In this document: positions 36,601 through 51,600 of the stretch, piece after piece
Numbering within the stretch: the first letter of the stretch is position 1
Layout: each line of letters opens with the position of its first letter
Origin: Gari tellinella
Lineage: Eukaryota; Mollusca; Bivalvia; Cardiida; Psammobiidae
Assembly (NCBI GenBank): GCA_922989275.2
Contig: OV277861.1
Location: 27,806,479-27,870,478 of the forward strand
DNA length: 64,000 bases
Reading direction: 5' to 3'
Translations under genes and position numbers: made by a program
Notes under the pieces: generated by a model
The model's database searches: none
What the model saw: the letters and a program-made list of their open reading frames with translations, nothing else
Told to the model about the DNA's origin: nothing

Positions 36601-39600
36601 CTCATTACCAGTCTGTTTCCTTGTCACTCATAACCAGTCTTGTTTCCTTGTCACTCATAACCAGTCTGTTTCCTTGTCACTCATAACCAGTCTGTTTCCT
36701 TGTCACTCGTAACAAGTCTGTTTCCTTGTCACTCATAACCAGTCTGTTTCCTTGTCACTCATAACCAGTCTTTTTCAAAGTCGCTCATAACAAGTCTGTT
36801 TCCTTGTCACTCATAACAAGTCTGTTTCCTTGTCACTCATAACAAGTCTATTTGAAAGTGCTCATTACCAGTCTGTTTCCTTGTCACTCATAACCAGTCT
36901 TGTTTCCTTGTCACTCATAACCAGTCTGTTTCCTTGTCACTCATAACCAGTCTGTTTCCTTGTCACTCGTAACAAGTCTGTTTCCTTGTCACTCATAACC
37001 AGTCTGTTTCCTTGTCACTCATAACCAGTCTTTTTCAAAGTCGCTCATAACAAGTCTGTTTCCTTGTCACTCATAACAAGTCTGTTTCCTTGTCACTCAT
37101 AACAAGTCTATTTGAAAGTGCTCATTACCAGTCTGTTTCCTTGTCACTCATAACCAGTCTTGTTTCCTTGTCACTCATAACCAGTCTGTTTCCTTGTCAC
37201 TCATAACCAGTCTGTTTCCTTGTCACTCGTAACAAGTCTGTTTCCTTGTCACTCATAACCAGTCTGTTTCTTTGTCACTCATAACCATTCTGTTTCCTTG
37301 TCACTCATAACAAGTCTGTTTCCTTGTCACTCATAACAAGTCTATTTCAAAGTGCTCATTACCAGTCTATTTCAAAGTCACTCAAAATCAGTCTGTTTCC
37401 TTGTCACTCATAACTATTCTGTACCTTGTCACTCATAACCAGTCTGTTTCCTTGTCATTCATAACCAGTCTGTTTCCTTGTCACTCATAACAAGTCTGTT
37501 TCCTTGTCACTCATAACAAGTCTATTTCAAAGTGCTCATTACCAGTCTATTTCAAAGTCACTCATAACTATTCTGTTTCCTTGTCATTCATAACCAGTCT
37601 GTTTCCTTGTCATTCATAACAAGTCTGTTTCCTTGTCACTCATAACCAGTGTGTTTCCTTGTCACTCATAACCAGTCTGTGTTTCTTTGTCACTCATAAC
37701 CAGTGTGTTTCCTTGTCACTCATAACCAGTGTGTTTCCTTGTCACTCATAACCAGTCTGTGTTTCTTTGTCACTCATAACCAGTCTGTTTCCTTGTCACT
37801 CATAACCAGTGTGTTTCCTTGTCACTCATAACCAGTCTGTGTTTCTTTGTCACTCATAACAAGTCTGTTTCCTTGTCATTCATAACCAGTCTGTTTCTTT
37901 GTCACTCATAACCAGTATGTTTCCTTGTCACTCATAACCAGTCTGTTTCCCAGTTGGTTTTGGTGATAAATATATTTGGTGGAGAGACTGCAACCTACGG
38001 CTTAAAAGTGTTAAATACTGAGCACTCATGTCAGATTCTCTATTTAATTCTTAAATCCAGTAGTGATATTAAATCATATGGAATAATTTAAATATTATTG
38101 TGTTCATGGAGGTATGAAAAGTATCATACAGTGTGACCATGAATTTTTTCATACCTCCATGAACACAATAAATATTCAAATTATTCCTTAAGAGGAGTCC
38201 CACCATAGACTTTGAAGCAGACGTTAGGCTTTCGTTTTTGAAATGCTTTATTTATTTTGGGCCCTTGTTCAATTCACATTACTACTAATGATTCCTGTAG
38301 TTGTGAAGATAGGTGAATTGAAAGAAATAAATAAACTATTGTGATTGGGGGTGTAACAATATGGTGAAAACGGTATTGCAATACAGAAGAACTGTAACTA
38401 TTGCAATATACAGTAAAACCTCGCTATTACGACCACTAAAATGAAGGCTAATTGATTGTCTAATAGAGAGGTGGCAGCTTAAAGCAAGGTGACAGTGAAA
38501 CAGAAAGCTCCTTTAGGAGCTTTCTGTTTCACTGTCACCTTGCTTTAGCAGTCACCTATCGTAAACACCGTAATAATTAACAAAATTTAGTGGTCGTTAT
38601 AGAGAGGTTTTACTGTATTGCAATATATTGTGGCAACTTGTAAGTACAAAAATTGAATAGAAATTAGCATTGAAAACTTGTTTATAGCATTGAAAGAATA
38701 TATGGAGTGCTTCAAATACAAGGGAGAGTCCAAATTAACATAGGCATTTGCTTAAATGCAATAATTGTCACAGTAGAACTTACAAAATAATAAGGCAACA
38801 CTCTTGTATGTGCTCAAATAATACACATGTACATGTATAGAATATTGCAATATGGAAAGACCGTATTGCAATACGTATTGCCAAGAGGCATATTGCAATA
38901 TATTGCCGTATTGTTACACCCCTAATTGTGATTGTCTTTCTTATTCTTGAAATTGTCTCCCTTTATCTTTCAGGAAAGGAGAATGGAACTAAGATTTACC
39001 AAGTTTATCCAGAGAAAGGTATATACTTTGCCGATCTTGTATTCAAATAGTTTTCATCCAAACTTTTAAGAAACATACTGAAAATGCGCTTATCACATAA
39101 CTTGCGGTCTGGGAGTGACCTAAAACCATTATGTAAATATCGTAATCCACTAGTGGAATATTGTTTTTTGGGCTCCTGGCCAACCTGTTCAGCCACAAGT
39201 GCTGCATGTAGCCAAACGCCAGATGACGTCATTTACGACGACTTTAACGTAAACAATGTAAAGTTTTGGCAGGAAATCTATATATCGGAGGGTCTACAAA
39301 CTTCGGCTTCAATCAATTTAATAGGTGCTTAAACTTGTTATGTGATAAATAGTATCTCACATTCGTGCTCATTATTTTTAAAAAAAATTCCAAGGCTCAC
39401 TTCATATTATTTTAGTCAACTCGTTTATTAAAAATGATAAATAATGAGCACTCAAACAAGATCCTCTATACATTGTATATGTGTACATTTTTGGTCCAAT
39501 TTTAATTACCTGCTAAATTGTGCAAGGCATGTCAGGATTATACTTCTTGAATTACTCAAAAAATATTGACGCCTATCCGCTCTGTAAATCAAATAGTTTC

Positions 39601-42600
39601 CATCTGATTTCAGTGAAGTTTTCTAAAAAAGTTTGCATTAACTTGTTAAATTATGCCCATGTAGGTACAAAATGACAAATAACCACTCCATGTCTCCTGT
39701 AACCCCTTTATTCAAACGCCTCAGTGATACTATGTGCTGAGTTTGTGCAGATTCCTTTTGTGCCTTGCTCCTACTGTCAAAAGCCCTTTCTGACTTGGTC
39801 AGTGTACTGGTTACTATTCAAATTTCATGCTTCATGTTATATCTTCTTTTATTTAATTGCCCGAGTGATCGAAGATATTGCTGTTTGTCTGTCTGTTCAA
39901 AACTTTAACCTTGGCCATAACTTTAGAACGACATGTGGTAGATACTTCATACACTCAAACTTTGATATCTCAAACTCGGTTAAAGACATTACCCAAGTCC
40001 ATTCATTGATTCCCCCCTCATTTTTCTCACTAGGTGAGAAAAAAAACTGTAAAGCATGGGACACATGAGCTAAGCCAATATTAGCAATCTTAAGCTTTCT
40101 ATAGAGTCCTTTTCATAATAACACTCAAGTTTTTTTTCAAAGGCCTCACATGAAACGCTTGACTGATTCTTTGCCTAGACATCTGTACTGTTAAAAAGCA
40201 TGCTGCATGCTTTGACTTAAGCTTTCTATGGGGATAGATGTTACCACCTAAGCTCAGTCAAGTAATGTCTATTAATTGAACATACCAGTATTTCATAATT
40301 AAAACGTGGCTAAGGCACGTTTTAACTTGAAATATGGGTGTGTTCGACTTAACCGGCATGGAATAAAGCAGTAAGTGTGTTGAACTATCAGATAGTTCGA
40401 GTTAAGCGAGTTCAAGATATCGAAGTTCAACTGTATTTGGTATGTGTATTTAACTCCAGAAGCCCTTGAGGTCAGTAAAACTTGTGTCATGCCAGGCAAA
40501 GGTCAAGGTCATGTAAATTTTATCTTAGCCATACATTCAGAACCACATGTGATAGGGATTTTATATTTGGCATGTTTAGTGCACTTAGGAAGACCATCAG
40601 CTTGGTACAACTGTCAGACAATGATCAGACTGGGTTTCATAATTATAATAGTATGCTGAAAGTTTGTATTTGATATACAGTCGAAACTGGATACTTCGAA
40701 CTCCCTTAAATCGATCATACCACTATTTCATAAGTTAAATTTTGATAAATCGATCTTGCTTAAGTCAAACAAACCCATATTTCAAAGTTAAAACGTGGCT
40801 CAGCCATGTTTTAACTTTGAAATATGGGTATGTTTGAACTAAAGTGAGTTTGAAGAATTGAGTTTCAACTGTACATACCTGTTGCTTTGTATACTCTATT
40901 GATAACACAGTTGTGTTTTACATTGTATTTTTTCAGGGGTATTTGCCAGGGTTTTACCCGATTACCTCAGTGACTGGACTACCAAAAAATTAAAAAAAGG
41001 TAAAATGATACAGTAAGCCATACTGACTCATATTGACTCATTGCGCAATAGCCTCATACTGACTCATTGTGCAATAGCCTCATACTGACTCATATTGACT
41101 CATTGCGCAAGAGCCTCATACTGACTCATTGTGCAATAGCCTCATACTGACTCATATTGACTCATTGCGCAAGAGCCTCATACTGACTGATTTTGACACA
41201 CTTTAATCCACTAGCTTGTACTAGACATTGTAGTCTTCGGCGGATTCGGATAGTGGACAGTGAACAGATTGACTATTGACGGGGGTCATCTCAAAGTTTT
41301 TGTGACATGCAATTCTTGCAAAAGCCTATATAAGATAAAAACTAGAGATTTGTTTTCACTAAAAACATGCAGCTCTCCCCACCCATCCCTCAATTCCACC
41401 CTACACTATCAGCAATCAACACAAGCACACAGATGCTGTGGAAATAAATTGTTCATTGCATTCCTTTTCATCAAGCTCTTTCCATATGACTGTAAACTTT
41501 CATTTCACTAGCATACGCAGAACTGGAGTAATCTTCCAGACAGGAAAACATAACAAAAGGGGGAAAACTCCAAAAATTATTGATGCAAGAGAAAAGGTTC
41601 TTGAAACTGGCACTTTTTACAATTTCTTTCCAGTAACATCAGTAGAACTGTCGTTATCTTCCGGACAAACTGTGTGACAGAAGGACGGATAACTCTGACA
41701 AAAACAATATCTAAATAAAGGAGGAGACAGAATCATCATTATCTTAAGAAAACAATGAATCTCTTAATTCCATCAACTTTGCACTGTTATAAACAAACAA
41801 AACAAATTAATCGGAATCATGAGAGCTGATGCCGAGCCGCCTTAGAAGCTTGAGCATCTTCTTTGTTATGAACCTATTTAATGTATCTGGTTTTCACGAA
41901 CGAGATCCATAAGCGATGCCTTACGGGACATTTTCCAAGCTGGCTTGATCTCTGGAACAGATTTGTTCTGTTCCAGTCCAGAGCGTGTGTGTTATGATCC
42001 GCACTGGAGATTCGTCTGCTTAATATACAGTGTGCCCTGCCTACAAAGGCCATCTGAACAACGATTCCCTCCTTACAGCAACGCCTGCCGCTGTTCCCTA
42101 AAAAAGACAACTATGTCTTACGCTTTTACTGCTGCAAAATCGTCTGCTTAAGATTGTTGTCTGCTGTTTTTCTCAAATTCACATACTGGACATTTTGACA
42201 GACTCCATTAAAGACGAGTGACAAACAGCTTAGATCAAGATCAAGTGACGCGTTACGCGGCGTCTGATCTGGATTCAAGCTAGTATGTCTAACGCTTTCA
42301 CTGCTACAAAATCGTCTCCTGAAAATTGTCGTCTGCTGTTTTTCTCAAATTCACATATTGGACAATTTGACAGACAAAAATCATAATGTCGAGTGACAAA
42401 CAGATTGAAAGACTGATCAGGGATTCAAGCTGTTTGCAAGTGTACGCCAATTTCCCTCCCTATAACAACGCCCTCTGTAAAACACACACAATTTTTGTCT
42501 TCCAATGGGTGTTGTTGTAGAGAGGGAGTACTGTACATATTTACATGTATGCGCATTTCATTGTCAAATTATCAACAAACCATCATTTTTATTAATTTTA

Positions 42601-45600
42601 TAAAGGGTCACTTCACCTTTTATAAGGGTTGTATACAGTAAAGCGCACGGAAATCACGTGCAAAAGTTTACTATGACAGCTACAATTATCTACATGTAGG
42701 CGGCACAGGGGTATAAACCGTGTTACAGATGGAAGTACATATTTTATGAACTGTTCCACGCCCATTGCAAACGAAGATGACTATGCATAAACCAATAATT
42801 GACACATAGTCATAGAAAATTCAACCATATTCAGCTCAGCTACCAGGTAATGATCTTTGTTGTAGACAATACATTCCTGTTTGTAAATGCCACGCGTAGA
42901 AAACAGACAAACATGTATCTATCAGATTCAATATTATTTTAAATGGTCTGATCGGAGAGTAGTTGCAGACAGGTTTAGCGGTAGTTGTTTTTTTATGCAC
43001 CCGATATCTATATATGCCTACAGATCCAGTTTGGCACCACCAACGAGATGTTTTGCCACTGGTTATTGTTATTTATGCAGGACTAGTTTGCCGTAGAAAA
43101 GAGTTATCGTAATAAGTTGCATTAAACTCGGTTAAGATAAAGGTACGATGCACCCTGGTTTAACTTTCACCGCTGTGGCGCCCATACGACAACCGCATAT
43201 AGAAAGTAGTTTGAGATCTCCCCCTCTTAAACTACAGGTTATGTCAGTAATCCGACATCCACTGTCCGAATTCACTTAATCCGACAATGTCTATTGAGAT
43301 AAGCATTTATAATAGTTTATCGCTTATGAGTTAATACAGTAAACTCAGCTTATAATGATATTCAGGGGACCGTGGTGCATTAATATTACTACATCCAAAT
43401 ATCTTTACAAGCAATCTGATGTATTATGACGACAGCATCCAAATTGTGTACTATCAGAAACAATGGTTATTACATAAAGTTTGGGGCATTTCAAGACTTA
43501 TGAAAGAAAGACAATTCTTATCCGTTACAGACTTTAATGATTGTTATCTCATTCTTTGATTCAACTGACACAAGTAAACTAATTATACAAGTATTACACT
43601 ATAAAAAATGATTTGTGTATTGTCCTTCTAGTTGTTCATACATATAAGATCACAAAGTAAACCGGTAAAGTACATGGTTAAATCCAGGCACAAAATATCA
43701 AAGTGTGAGACAATGCTATAAGTGGGCCATTTAAAAGAGCATCATTTATTGACCTGTTGAATGATCTGGTATTGGATTCTAATTCCAACACTTTGTATTT
43801 TCGAACTTGCACAGACATATTACAGGTCGTCACATATAAGGATGAAGTATCGCGTGCGCAACTGAATGAAAAAAGAATATAAAGAAAGGGTAGAAATAAA
43901 TTGTATTCATAAACTATAAAACATGAATTTAAGCTGAAATGTGATCATCTCAAAGTGATTGGATGGGACAACTACACGCTCATGTAATGGTAAGTATGCA
44001 GTGCACACACACTATTGTTTGATTGAAACTTATGGGCCTTAGTTTTCACACCTTTTCAAAGCTATATTGTTACATGTGATCAACCTGGAGGCAGGGGACC
44101 AAAATGTACATTGTAACATCCAGAATATCTTTACAAGCGATATTGTTACAAATGGTGTTAACTACATTGAATTATATAGAAGGCTAGCAGGGGCTGAAGG
44201 ATCTGTATCTTTACAAGCCATATATGGCTACATGTGATATAGTTACAAATGGAGTTTGTAGATATACCGGTGTCATATCAAAATTGGACCCCCGTAAAAA
44301 ATGGACCCGGGTCCAAATTTGATAGCGAAATATGGACCCGCGGGTCCATATTTCGCTATCAAATTTCGACCCCCCCCTGTAAAAAATGGACCCCCCCATG
44401 CAAAAATTTAGAATGATAAAAAAACATAATAAAAAGTTAAGAAACAAGAAACCAATGAATATTTTAACCCATTACCCAATAAATATGCCTTTTTACGCCC
44501 TTAATTTATTCTTCCACTGAAGAAAATAATTCCAATTTATTCAGTCACAAACATTAATTTTACTGTATAGGAAATATTTCATGTATCCTAGAAGATGGTA
44601 GCTTAACCAATTACCCAATAAATATGCCTTTTTACGCCCTTAATTTATTCTTCCACTGAAGAAAGTAGTTCCTTTTTGTACAATGTATTCCTAAATTGAA
44701 GAAAATAATTCCATTTTAACAGTCACAAACATTTACTGTATAGGAAATATTTTATGTATCCTAGAAGATGGTAGCTTAACCCATTACCCAATTCATATGC
44801 CTTTTTACGCCCTTAATTTATTCTTCCACTGAAGAAAGTAGTTCCATTTTGTACAATGTATTCCTACATTAAAGAAAATATTTCCATTTTATACAGTCAC
44901 AAACATTTACTGTATAGGAAATATTTTATGTATCCTAGAAGATGGTAGCTTAACCCAGTATCCAATAAATGTGCCTTTTTACGCCCTTAATTCAATTGGA
45001 CCCCCCCCCCCCCTCCCTTGGCAACACCCAACCATAAGTCATTTGATATTCACATCAATTTTAATTCTTTTCCATTAATTGTTTTGTTTAAGTAATGTTT
45101 TACTCCTTTCCTTAAGTTACTATGCCCTTCAAATTATTTTGGTTGGAGAAGGGGGGGGGGGTTCCAAATTTGATGGCGTAAAAAATGGACCCCCCCCCCC
45201 CCCCCCCCCCCCATTTCAACACCTAACCATAAGTCATTTGATTTACACATCAACTTTGATTCTTTTCCATAACTTGTTAAGATTTAGTGATGTTTTTCTC
45301 CTAATCTGAGGTTACTATGCGCTGCAAATTATTTCAATTGGAGAGGGGGGTCCAAATTTGATGGCGTAAAAATTTGACCCCCCTCCCTTTTCAACACCCA
45401 ACCATAAGTCATTTGATATTCACATCAATTTTAATTCTTTTCCATTAATTGTTTTGTTTAAGTAATGTTTTACTCCTTTCCTTAAGTTACTATGCCTTTC
45501 AAATTATTTTGGTTGGAGAGGGGGGTCCAAATTTGATGGCGTAAAAATTGGACCCCCCCCCCCCCCCTCCCTTTTCAACACCCAACCATAAGTCATTTGA

Positions 45601-48600
45601 TTTTCACATCAACTTTAATTTTTTTCCATTACTTGTTAAGTTTTAGTGATGTTTTTCTCCTAATCTGAGGTTACTATGTGCTGCAAATTATTTCAATTGG
45701 AGAGGGGGGTCCAAATTTGATGGCGTAAAAATTGAACCCCCCTTCACCCTTTTCAACACCGAACTATAAGTCATATGATAAACACATCAACTTTAATTCT
45801 TTTCCATTACTTGTTAAGTTTAACCGATGTTTTTCTCCTAATCTGAGGTTACTATGCGCTGCAAATTATTTCAATTGGAGAGGGGGTTCAAATTTGATGG
45901 CGTAAAAATTGGACCCCCCTTCCTTTTCAGCACTGAACTATAAGTCATATGATTCACACATCAACTTTAATTCTTTTCCATTACTTGTTAAGTTTAAGTG
46001 ATGTTTTTCTCCTAATCTGAGGTTACTATGCGCTGCAAATTATTTCAATTGGAGAGGGGGGTCCAAATTTGTTGGCGTAAAAATTGGACCCCGTCCCTTT
46101 TCAGCACCCAACAATAAGTCATTTGATTTACACATCAATTTTAATTTTTTTCCATTATTTGTATTGTTTAAGTTATGTTTTACCCCTTTCCTGAAGTTAC
46201 TATGCCCTGCAAATTATTTTGGTTGGAGAAGGGGGGGGGGGGGGGGTCCAAATTTGATGGCGTAAAAAATGGACCCCCCCTCCCTTTCCTTTTCAACACC
46301 CAACCATAAGTCATTTGATTTTCACATCAACTTTAATTCTTTTCCATTACTTGTTAAGTTTTAGTTTTTACGTCATCAAATTTGGACCCCCCTCTCCAAA
46401 TGAAATAATTTGCAGCGCATAGTAACCTCAGATTAGGAGAAAAACATCACTAAAATTTAACAAGTAATGGAAAAGAATTAAAGTTGATGTGAAAATCAAA
46501 TAACTTATGGTTGGGTGTTGAAAAGGGAGGGGGGGGGTCCAATTTTTACGCCATCAAATTTGGACCCCCTCTCCAATTGAAATAATTTGCAGCGCATAGA
46601 AAACATAACTAAAACTTAACAACTAATGGAAAAGAATTAAAATTGATGTGTAAATCAAATGACTTATGGTTGGGTGTTGAAAAGGGAGGGGGGGGTTTCC
46701 ATTTTTTACGCCATCAAATTTGGACCCCCCCCTTCCCCCCCTTCTCCAACCAAAATAATTTGCAGGGCATAGTAACTTCAGGAAGGGAGTAAAACATAAC
46801 TTAAACAAATAATGGAAAATAATTAAAATTGATGTGTAAATCAAATGACTTATTGTTGGGTGCTGAAAAGGGACAGGGTCCAATTTTTATGCCATCAAAT
46901 TTGGACCCCCCTCTCCAATTGAAATAATTTGCAGCGCATAGTAACCTCAGATTAGGAGAAAAACATCACTTAAACTTAACAAGTAATGGAAAAGAATTAA
47001 AGTTGATGTGTGAATCATATGACTTATAGTTCGGTGTTGAAAAGGCAGAAGGGGGGTCCAATTTTTACGCCATCAAATTTGGACCCCCCTCTCCAAATGA
47101 AATAATTTGCAGCGCATAGTAACCTCAGATTAGGAGAAAAACATCACTAAAACTTAACAAGTAATGGAAAAGAATTAAAGTTGATGTGAAAATCAAATGA
47201 CTTATGGTTGGGTGTTGAAAAGGGGAGGGGGGGGGGGTCCATTTTTTTACGCCATCAAATTTGGACCCCCCCCCCCTTCTCCAACCAAAATAATTTGCAG
47301 GGCATAGTAACTTCAGGAAAGGAGTAAAACATAACTTAAACAAAACAAATAATGGAAAATAATTAAAATTGATGTGTAAATCAAATGACTTATTGTTGGG
47401 TGCTGAAAAGGGACGGGGTCCAATTTTTACGCCATCAAATTTGGACCCCCCTCTCCAATTGAAATAATTTGCAGCGCATAGTAACCTCAGATTAGGAGAA
47501 AAACATCACTTAAACTTAACAAGTAATGGAAAAGAATTAAAGTTGATGTGTGAATCATATGACATATAGTTTGGTGTTGAAAAGGCAGAAGGGGGGTCCA
47601 ATTTTTACGCCATCAAATTTGGACCCCCCCTCTCCAAATGAAATAATTTGCAGCGCATAGTAACCTCAAATTAGGAGAAAAACATCACTAAAACTTAACA
47701 AGTAATGGAAAAGAATTAAAGTTGATGTGAAAATCAAATGACTTATGGTTGGGTGTTGAAAAGGGAGGGGGGGTCCATTTTTTACGCCATCAAATTTGGA
47801 CCCCCCCCCCCCCCCTTCTCCAACCAAAATAATTTGCAGGGCATAGTAACTTCAGGAAAGGAATAAAACATAACTTAAACAAATAATGGAAAATAATTAA
47901 AATTGATGTGTAAATCAAATGACTTATTGTTGGGTGCTGAAAAGGGACGGGGGTCCAATTTTTACGCCATCAAATTTGGACCCCTCTCTCCAATTGAAAT
48001 AATTTGCAGCGCATAGTAACCTCAGATTAGGAGAAAAACATCACTTAAACTTAACAAGTAATGGAAAAGAATTAAAGTTGATGTGTGAATCATATGACAT
48101 ATAGTTTGGTGTTGAAAAGAGAGAAGGGGGGTCCAATTTTTACGCCATCAAATTTGGACCCCCTCTCCAAATGAAATAATTTGCAGCGCATAGTAACCTC
48201 AAATTAGGAGAAAAACATCACTAAAACTTAACAAGTAATGGAAAAGAATTAAAGTTGATGTGAAAATCAAATGACTTATGGTTGGGTGTAGAAAAGGGAG
48301 GGGGGGGGGGGGTCCATTTTTTACGCCATCAAATTTGGACACCCCCCCCCCCCCTTCTCCAACCAAAATAATTTGCAGGGCATAGTAACTTCAGGAAAGG
48401 AGTAAAACATAACTTAAACAAATAATGGAAAATAATTAAAATTGATGTGTAAATCAAATGACTTATTGTTGGGTGCTGAAAAGGGACAGGGGTCTAATTT
48501 TTACGCCATCAAATTTGGACCCCCCTCTCCAATTGAAATAATTTGCAGCGCATAGTAACCTCAGATTAGGAGAAAAACATCACTAAAATTTAACAAGTAA

Positions 48601-51600
48601 TGGAAAAGAATTAAAGTTGATGTGAAAATCAAATGACTTATGCTTGGGTGTTGAAAAGGGAGGGGGGGGGGTTCCATTTTTTACGCCATCAAATTTGGAC
48701 CCCCCCTCTCCAACTGAAATAATTTGCAGCCTATAGTAACCTCAGATTAGGAGAAAAACATAACTAAAACTTAACAAGTAATGGAAAAGGATTAAAGTTG
48801 ATGTGTTAATCAAATGACTTATGGTTGGGTGTTGAAAAGGGAGGGGGGGTCCATTTTTTAGGCCATCAAATTTGGACCCCCCCCCCCCCCCCTTCTCCAA
48901 CCAAAATAATTTGCAGGGCATAATAACTTAAGGAAAGGATTAAAACATTACTTAAACAAAACAATTAATGGAAAAGAATTAAAATTTATATGAATATCAA
49001 ATGACTTATGGTTGGGTGTTGAAAATGAAGGGGGGTCCAATTTTTACGCCATCAAATTTGGACCCACTCTCCAATTGAAATAATTTGCAGCGCATAGTAA
49101 CCTCAGATTAGGAGAAAAACATAACTAAAACTTAACAACTAATGGAAAAGAATTAAAATTGATGTGTAAATCAAATGACTTATGGTTGGGTGTTGAAAAG
49201 GGAGGGGGGGGGGGGTCCATTTTTTACGCCATCAAATTTGGAAACCCCCCCCCCCCACCCCCCTCTCCCCCTTCCTCCCAACCAAAATAATTTGCAGGGC
49301 ATAGTAACTTCAGGGAAAGGAGTAAAAACATTAACTTAAACAAATAATGGAAAATAATTAAAATTGATGTGTAAATCAAATGCCTTATTGTTGGGTGCTG
49401 AAAAGGGACGGGGGGTCCAATTTTTACGACATCAAATTTCGGACCCCCTCTCTCCAATTGAAATAATTTGCAGCGCATAGTAACCTCAGATTAGGAGAAA
49501 AACATCACTTAAACTTAACAAGTAATGGAAAAGAATTAAAGTTGATGTGTGAATCATATGACATATAGTTTTGGTGTTGAAAAGGGAGAAGAGGGGGTCC
49601 AATTTTTACGCCATCAAATTTGGACCCCCCTCTCCAAATGAAATAATTTGCAGCGCATAGTAACCTCAAATTAGGAGAAAAACATCACTAAAACTTAACA
49701 AGTAATGGGAAAAGAATTAAAGTTGATGTGAAAATCAAGTGACTTATGGTTGGGTGTTGAAAAGGGAGGGGGGGGTGGGGGTCCATTTTTTACGCCATCA
49801 AATTTGGACCCCCTTCTCCAACCAAAATAATTTGCAGGGCATAGTAACTTCAGGAAAGGAGTAAAACATAACTTAAACAAATAATGGAAAATAATTAAAA
49901 TTGATGTGTAAATCAAATGACTTATTGTTGGGGGCTGAAAAGGGACGGGGGTCCAATTTTTACGCCATCAAATTTGGACCCCCCTCTCCAATTGAAATAA
50001 TTTGCAGCGCATAGTTACCTCAGATTAGGAGAAAAACATCACTTAAACTTAACAAGTAATGGAAAAGAATTAAAGTTGATGTGTGAATCATATGACATAT
50101 AGTTCGGTGTTGAAAAGGGAGAAGGGGGGTCCAATTTTTACGCCATCAAATTTGGACCCCCCTCTCCAAATGAAATAATTTGCAGCGCATAGTAACCTCA
50201 GATTAGGAGAAAAACATCACTAAAACTTAACAAGTAATGGAAAAGAATTAAAGTTGATGTGAAAATCAAATGACTTATGGTTGGGTGTTGAAAAGGGAGG
50301 GGGGGGGGTTCCATTTTTTACGCCATCAAATTTGGACCCCCCCCCCCTCTTCTCCAACCAAAATAATTTGCAGGGCATAGTAACTTCAGGAAAGGAGTAA
50401 AACATAACTTAAACAAATAATGGAAAATAATTAAAATTGATGTGTAAATCAAATGACTTATTGTTGGGTGCTGAAAAGGGACGGGGGTCCAATTTTTACG
50501 CCATCAAATTTGGACCCCCCCTCTCCAATTGAAATAATTTGCAGCGCATAGTAACCTCAGATTAGGAGAAAAACATCGCTTAAACTTTACAAGTAATTGA
50601 AAAGAATTAAAGTTGATGTGTGAATCATATGACATATAGTTCGGTGTTGAAAAGGGAGAAGGGGGTCCAATTTTTACGCCATCAAATTTGGACCCCCCTC
50701 TCCAAATGAAATAATTCGCAGCCCATACTTACCTCAGATTAGGAGAAAAACATCACTAAAACTTAACAAGTAATGGAAAAGAATTAAAGTTGATGTGAAA
50801 ATCAAATGACTTATGGTTGGGTGTTGAAAAGGGAGGGGGGGGTCCATTTTTTACGCCATCAAATTTGGACCCCCCCCCCCCCCCCCTTCTCCAACCAAAA
50901 TAATTTGCAGGGCATAGTAACTTCAGGAAAGGAGTAAAACATCACTTAAACAAAACAAATAATGGAAAATAATTAAAATTGATGTGTAAATCAAATGACA
51001 TATTGTTGGGGCTGAAAAGGGAGGGGGGGGTCCAATTTTTACGCCATCAAATTTGGACCCCCCTCTCCAATTGAAATAATTTGCAGCGCATAGTAACCTC
51101 AGATTAGGAGAAAAACATAACTAAAACTTAACAACTAATGGAAAAGAATTAAAATTGATGTGTAAATCAAATGACTTATTGTTGGGTGCTGAAAAGGGAC
51201 GGGGGTGCGGGTCCAATTTTTACGCCATCAAATTTGGACCCCCCTCTCCAATTGAAATAATTTGCAGCGCATAGTAACCTCAGATTAGGAGAAAAACATA
51301 ACTAAAACTTAACAACTAATGGAAAAGAATTAAAATTGATGTGTAAATCAAATGACTTGTGGTTGGGTGTTGAAAAGGGAGGGGGGGGGTCCAATTTTTA
51401 CGCCATCAAATTTGGACCCCCCTCTCCAACTGAAATAATTTGCAGCCTATAGTAACCTCAGATTAGGAGAAAAACATCACTTAAACTTAACAAGTAATGG
51501 AAAAGGATTAAAGTTGATGTGTTAATCAAATGACTTGTGGTTGGGTGTTGAAAAGGGAGGGGGGGGTCCATTTTTTACGCCATCAAATTTGGAAAAAAAA

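Noticed and set aside
34389..37951. CRISPR-like or coding tandem array
   Set aside because: 26-bp head-to-tail repeats without spacers. The unit does not keep an open frame in all copies, and the array starts inside the intron after a well-defined donor.
46623..46883. Gly/Pro-rich frames in the 45-52 kb array
   Set aside because: They arise from G and C runs and repeat with the satellite unit in each copy; frame continuity depends on homopolymer lengths.
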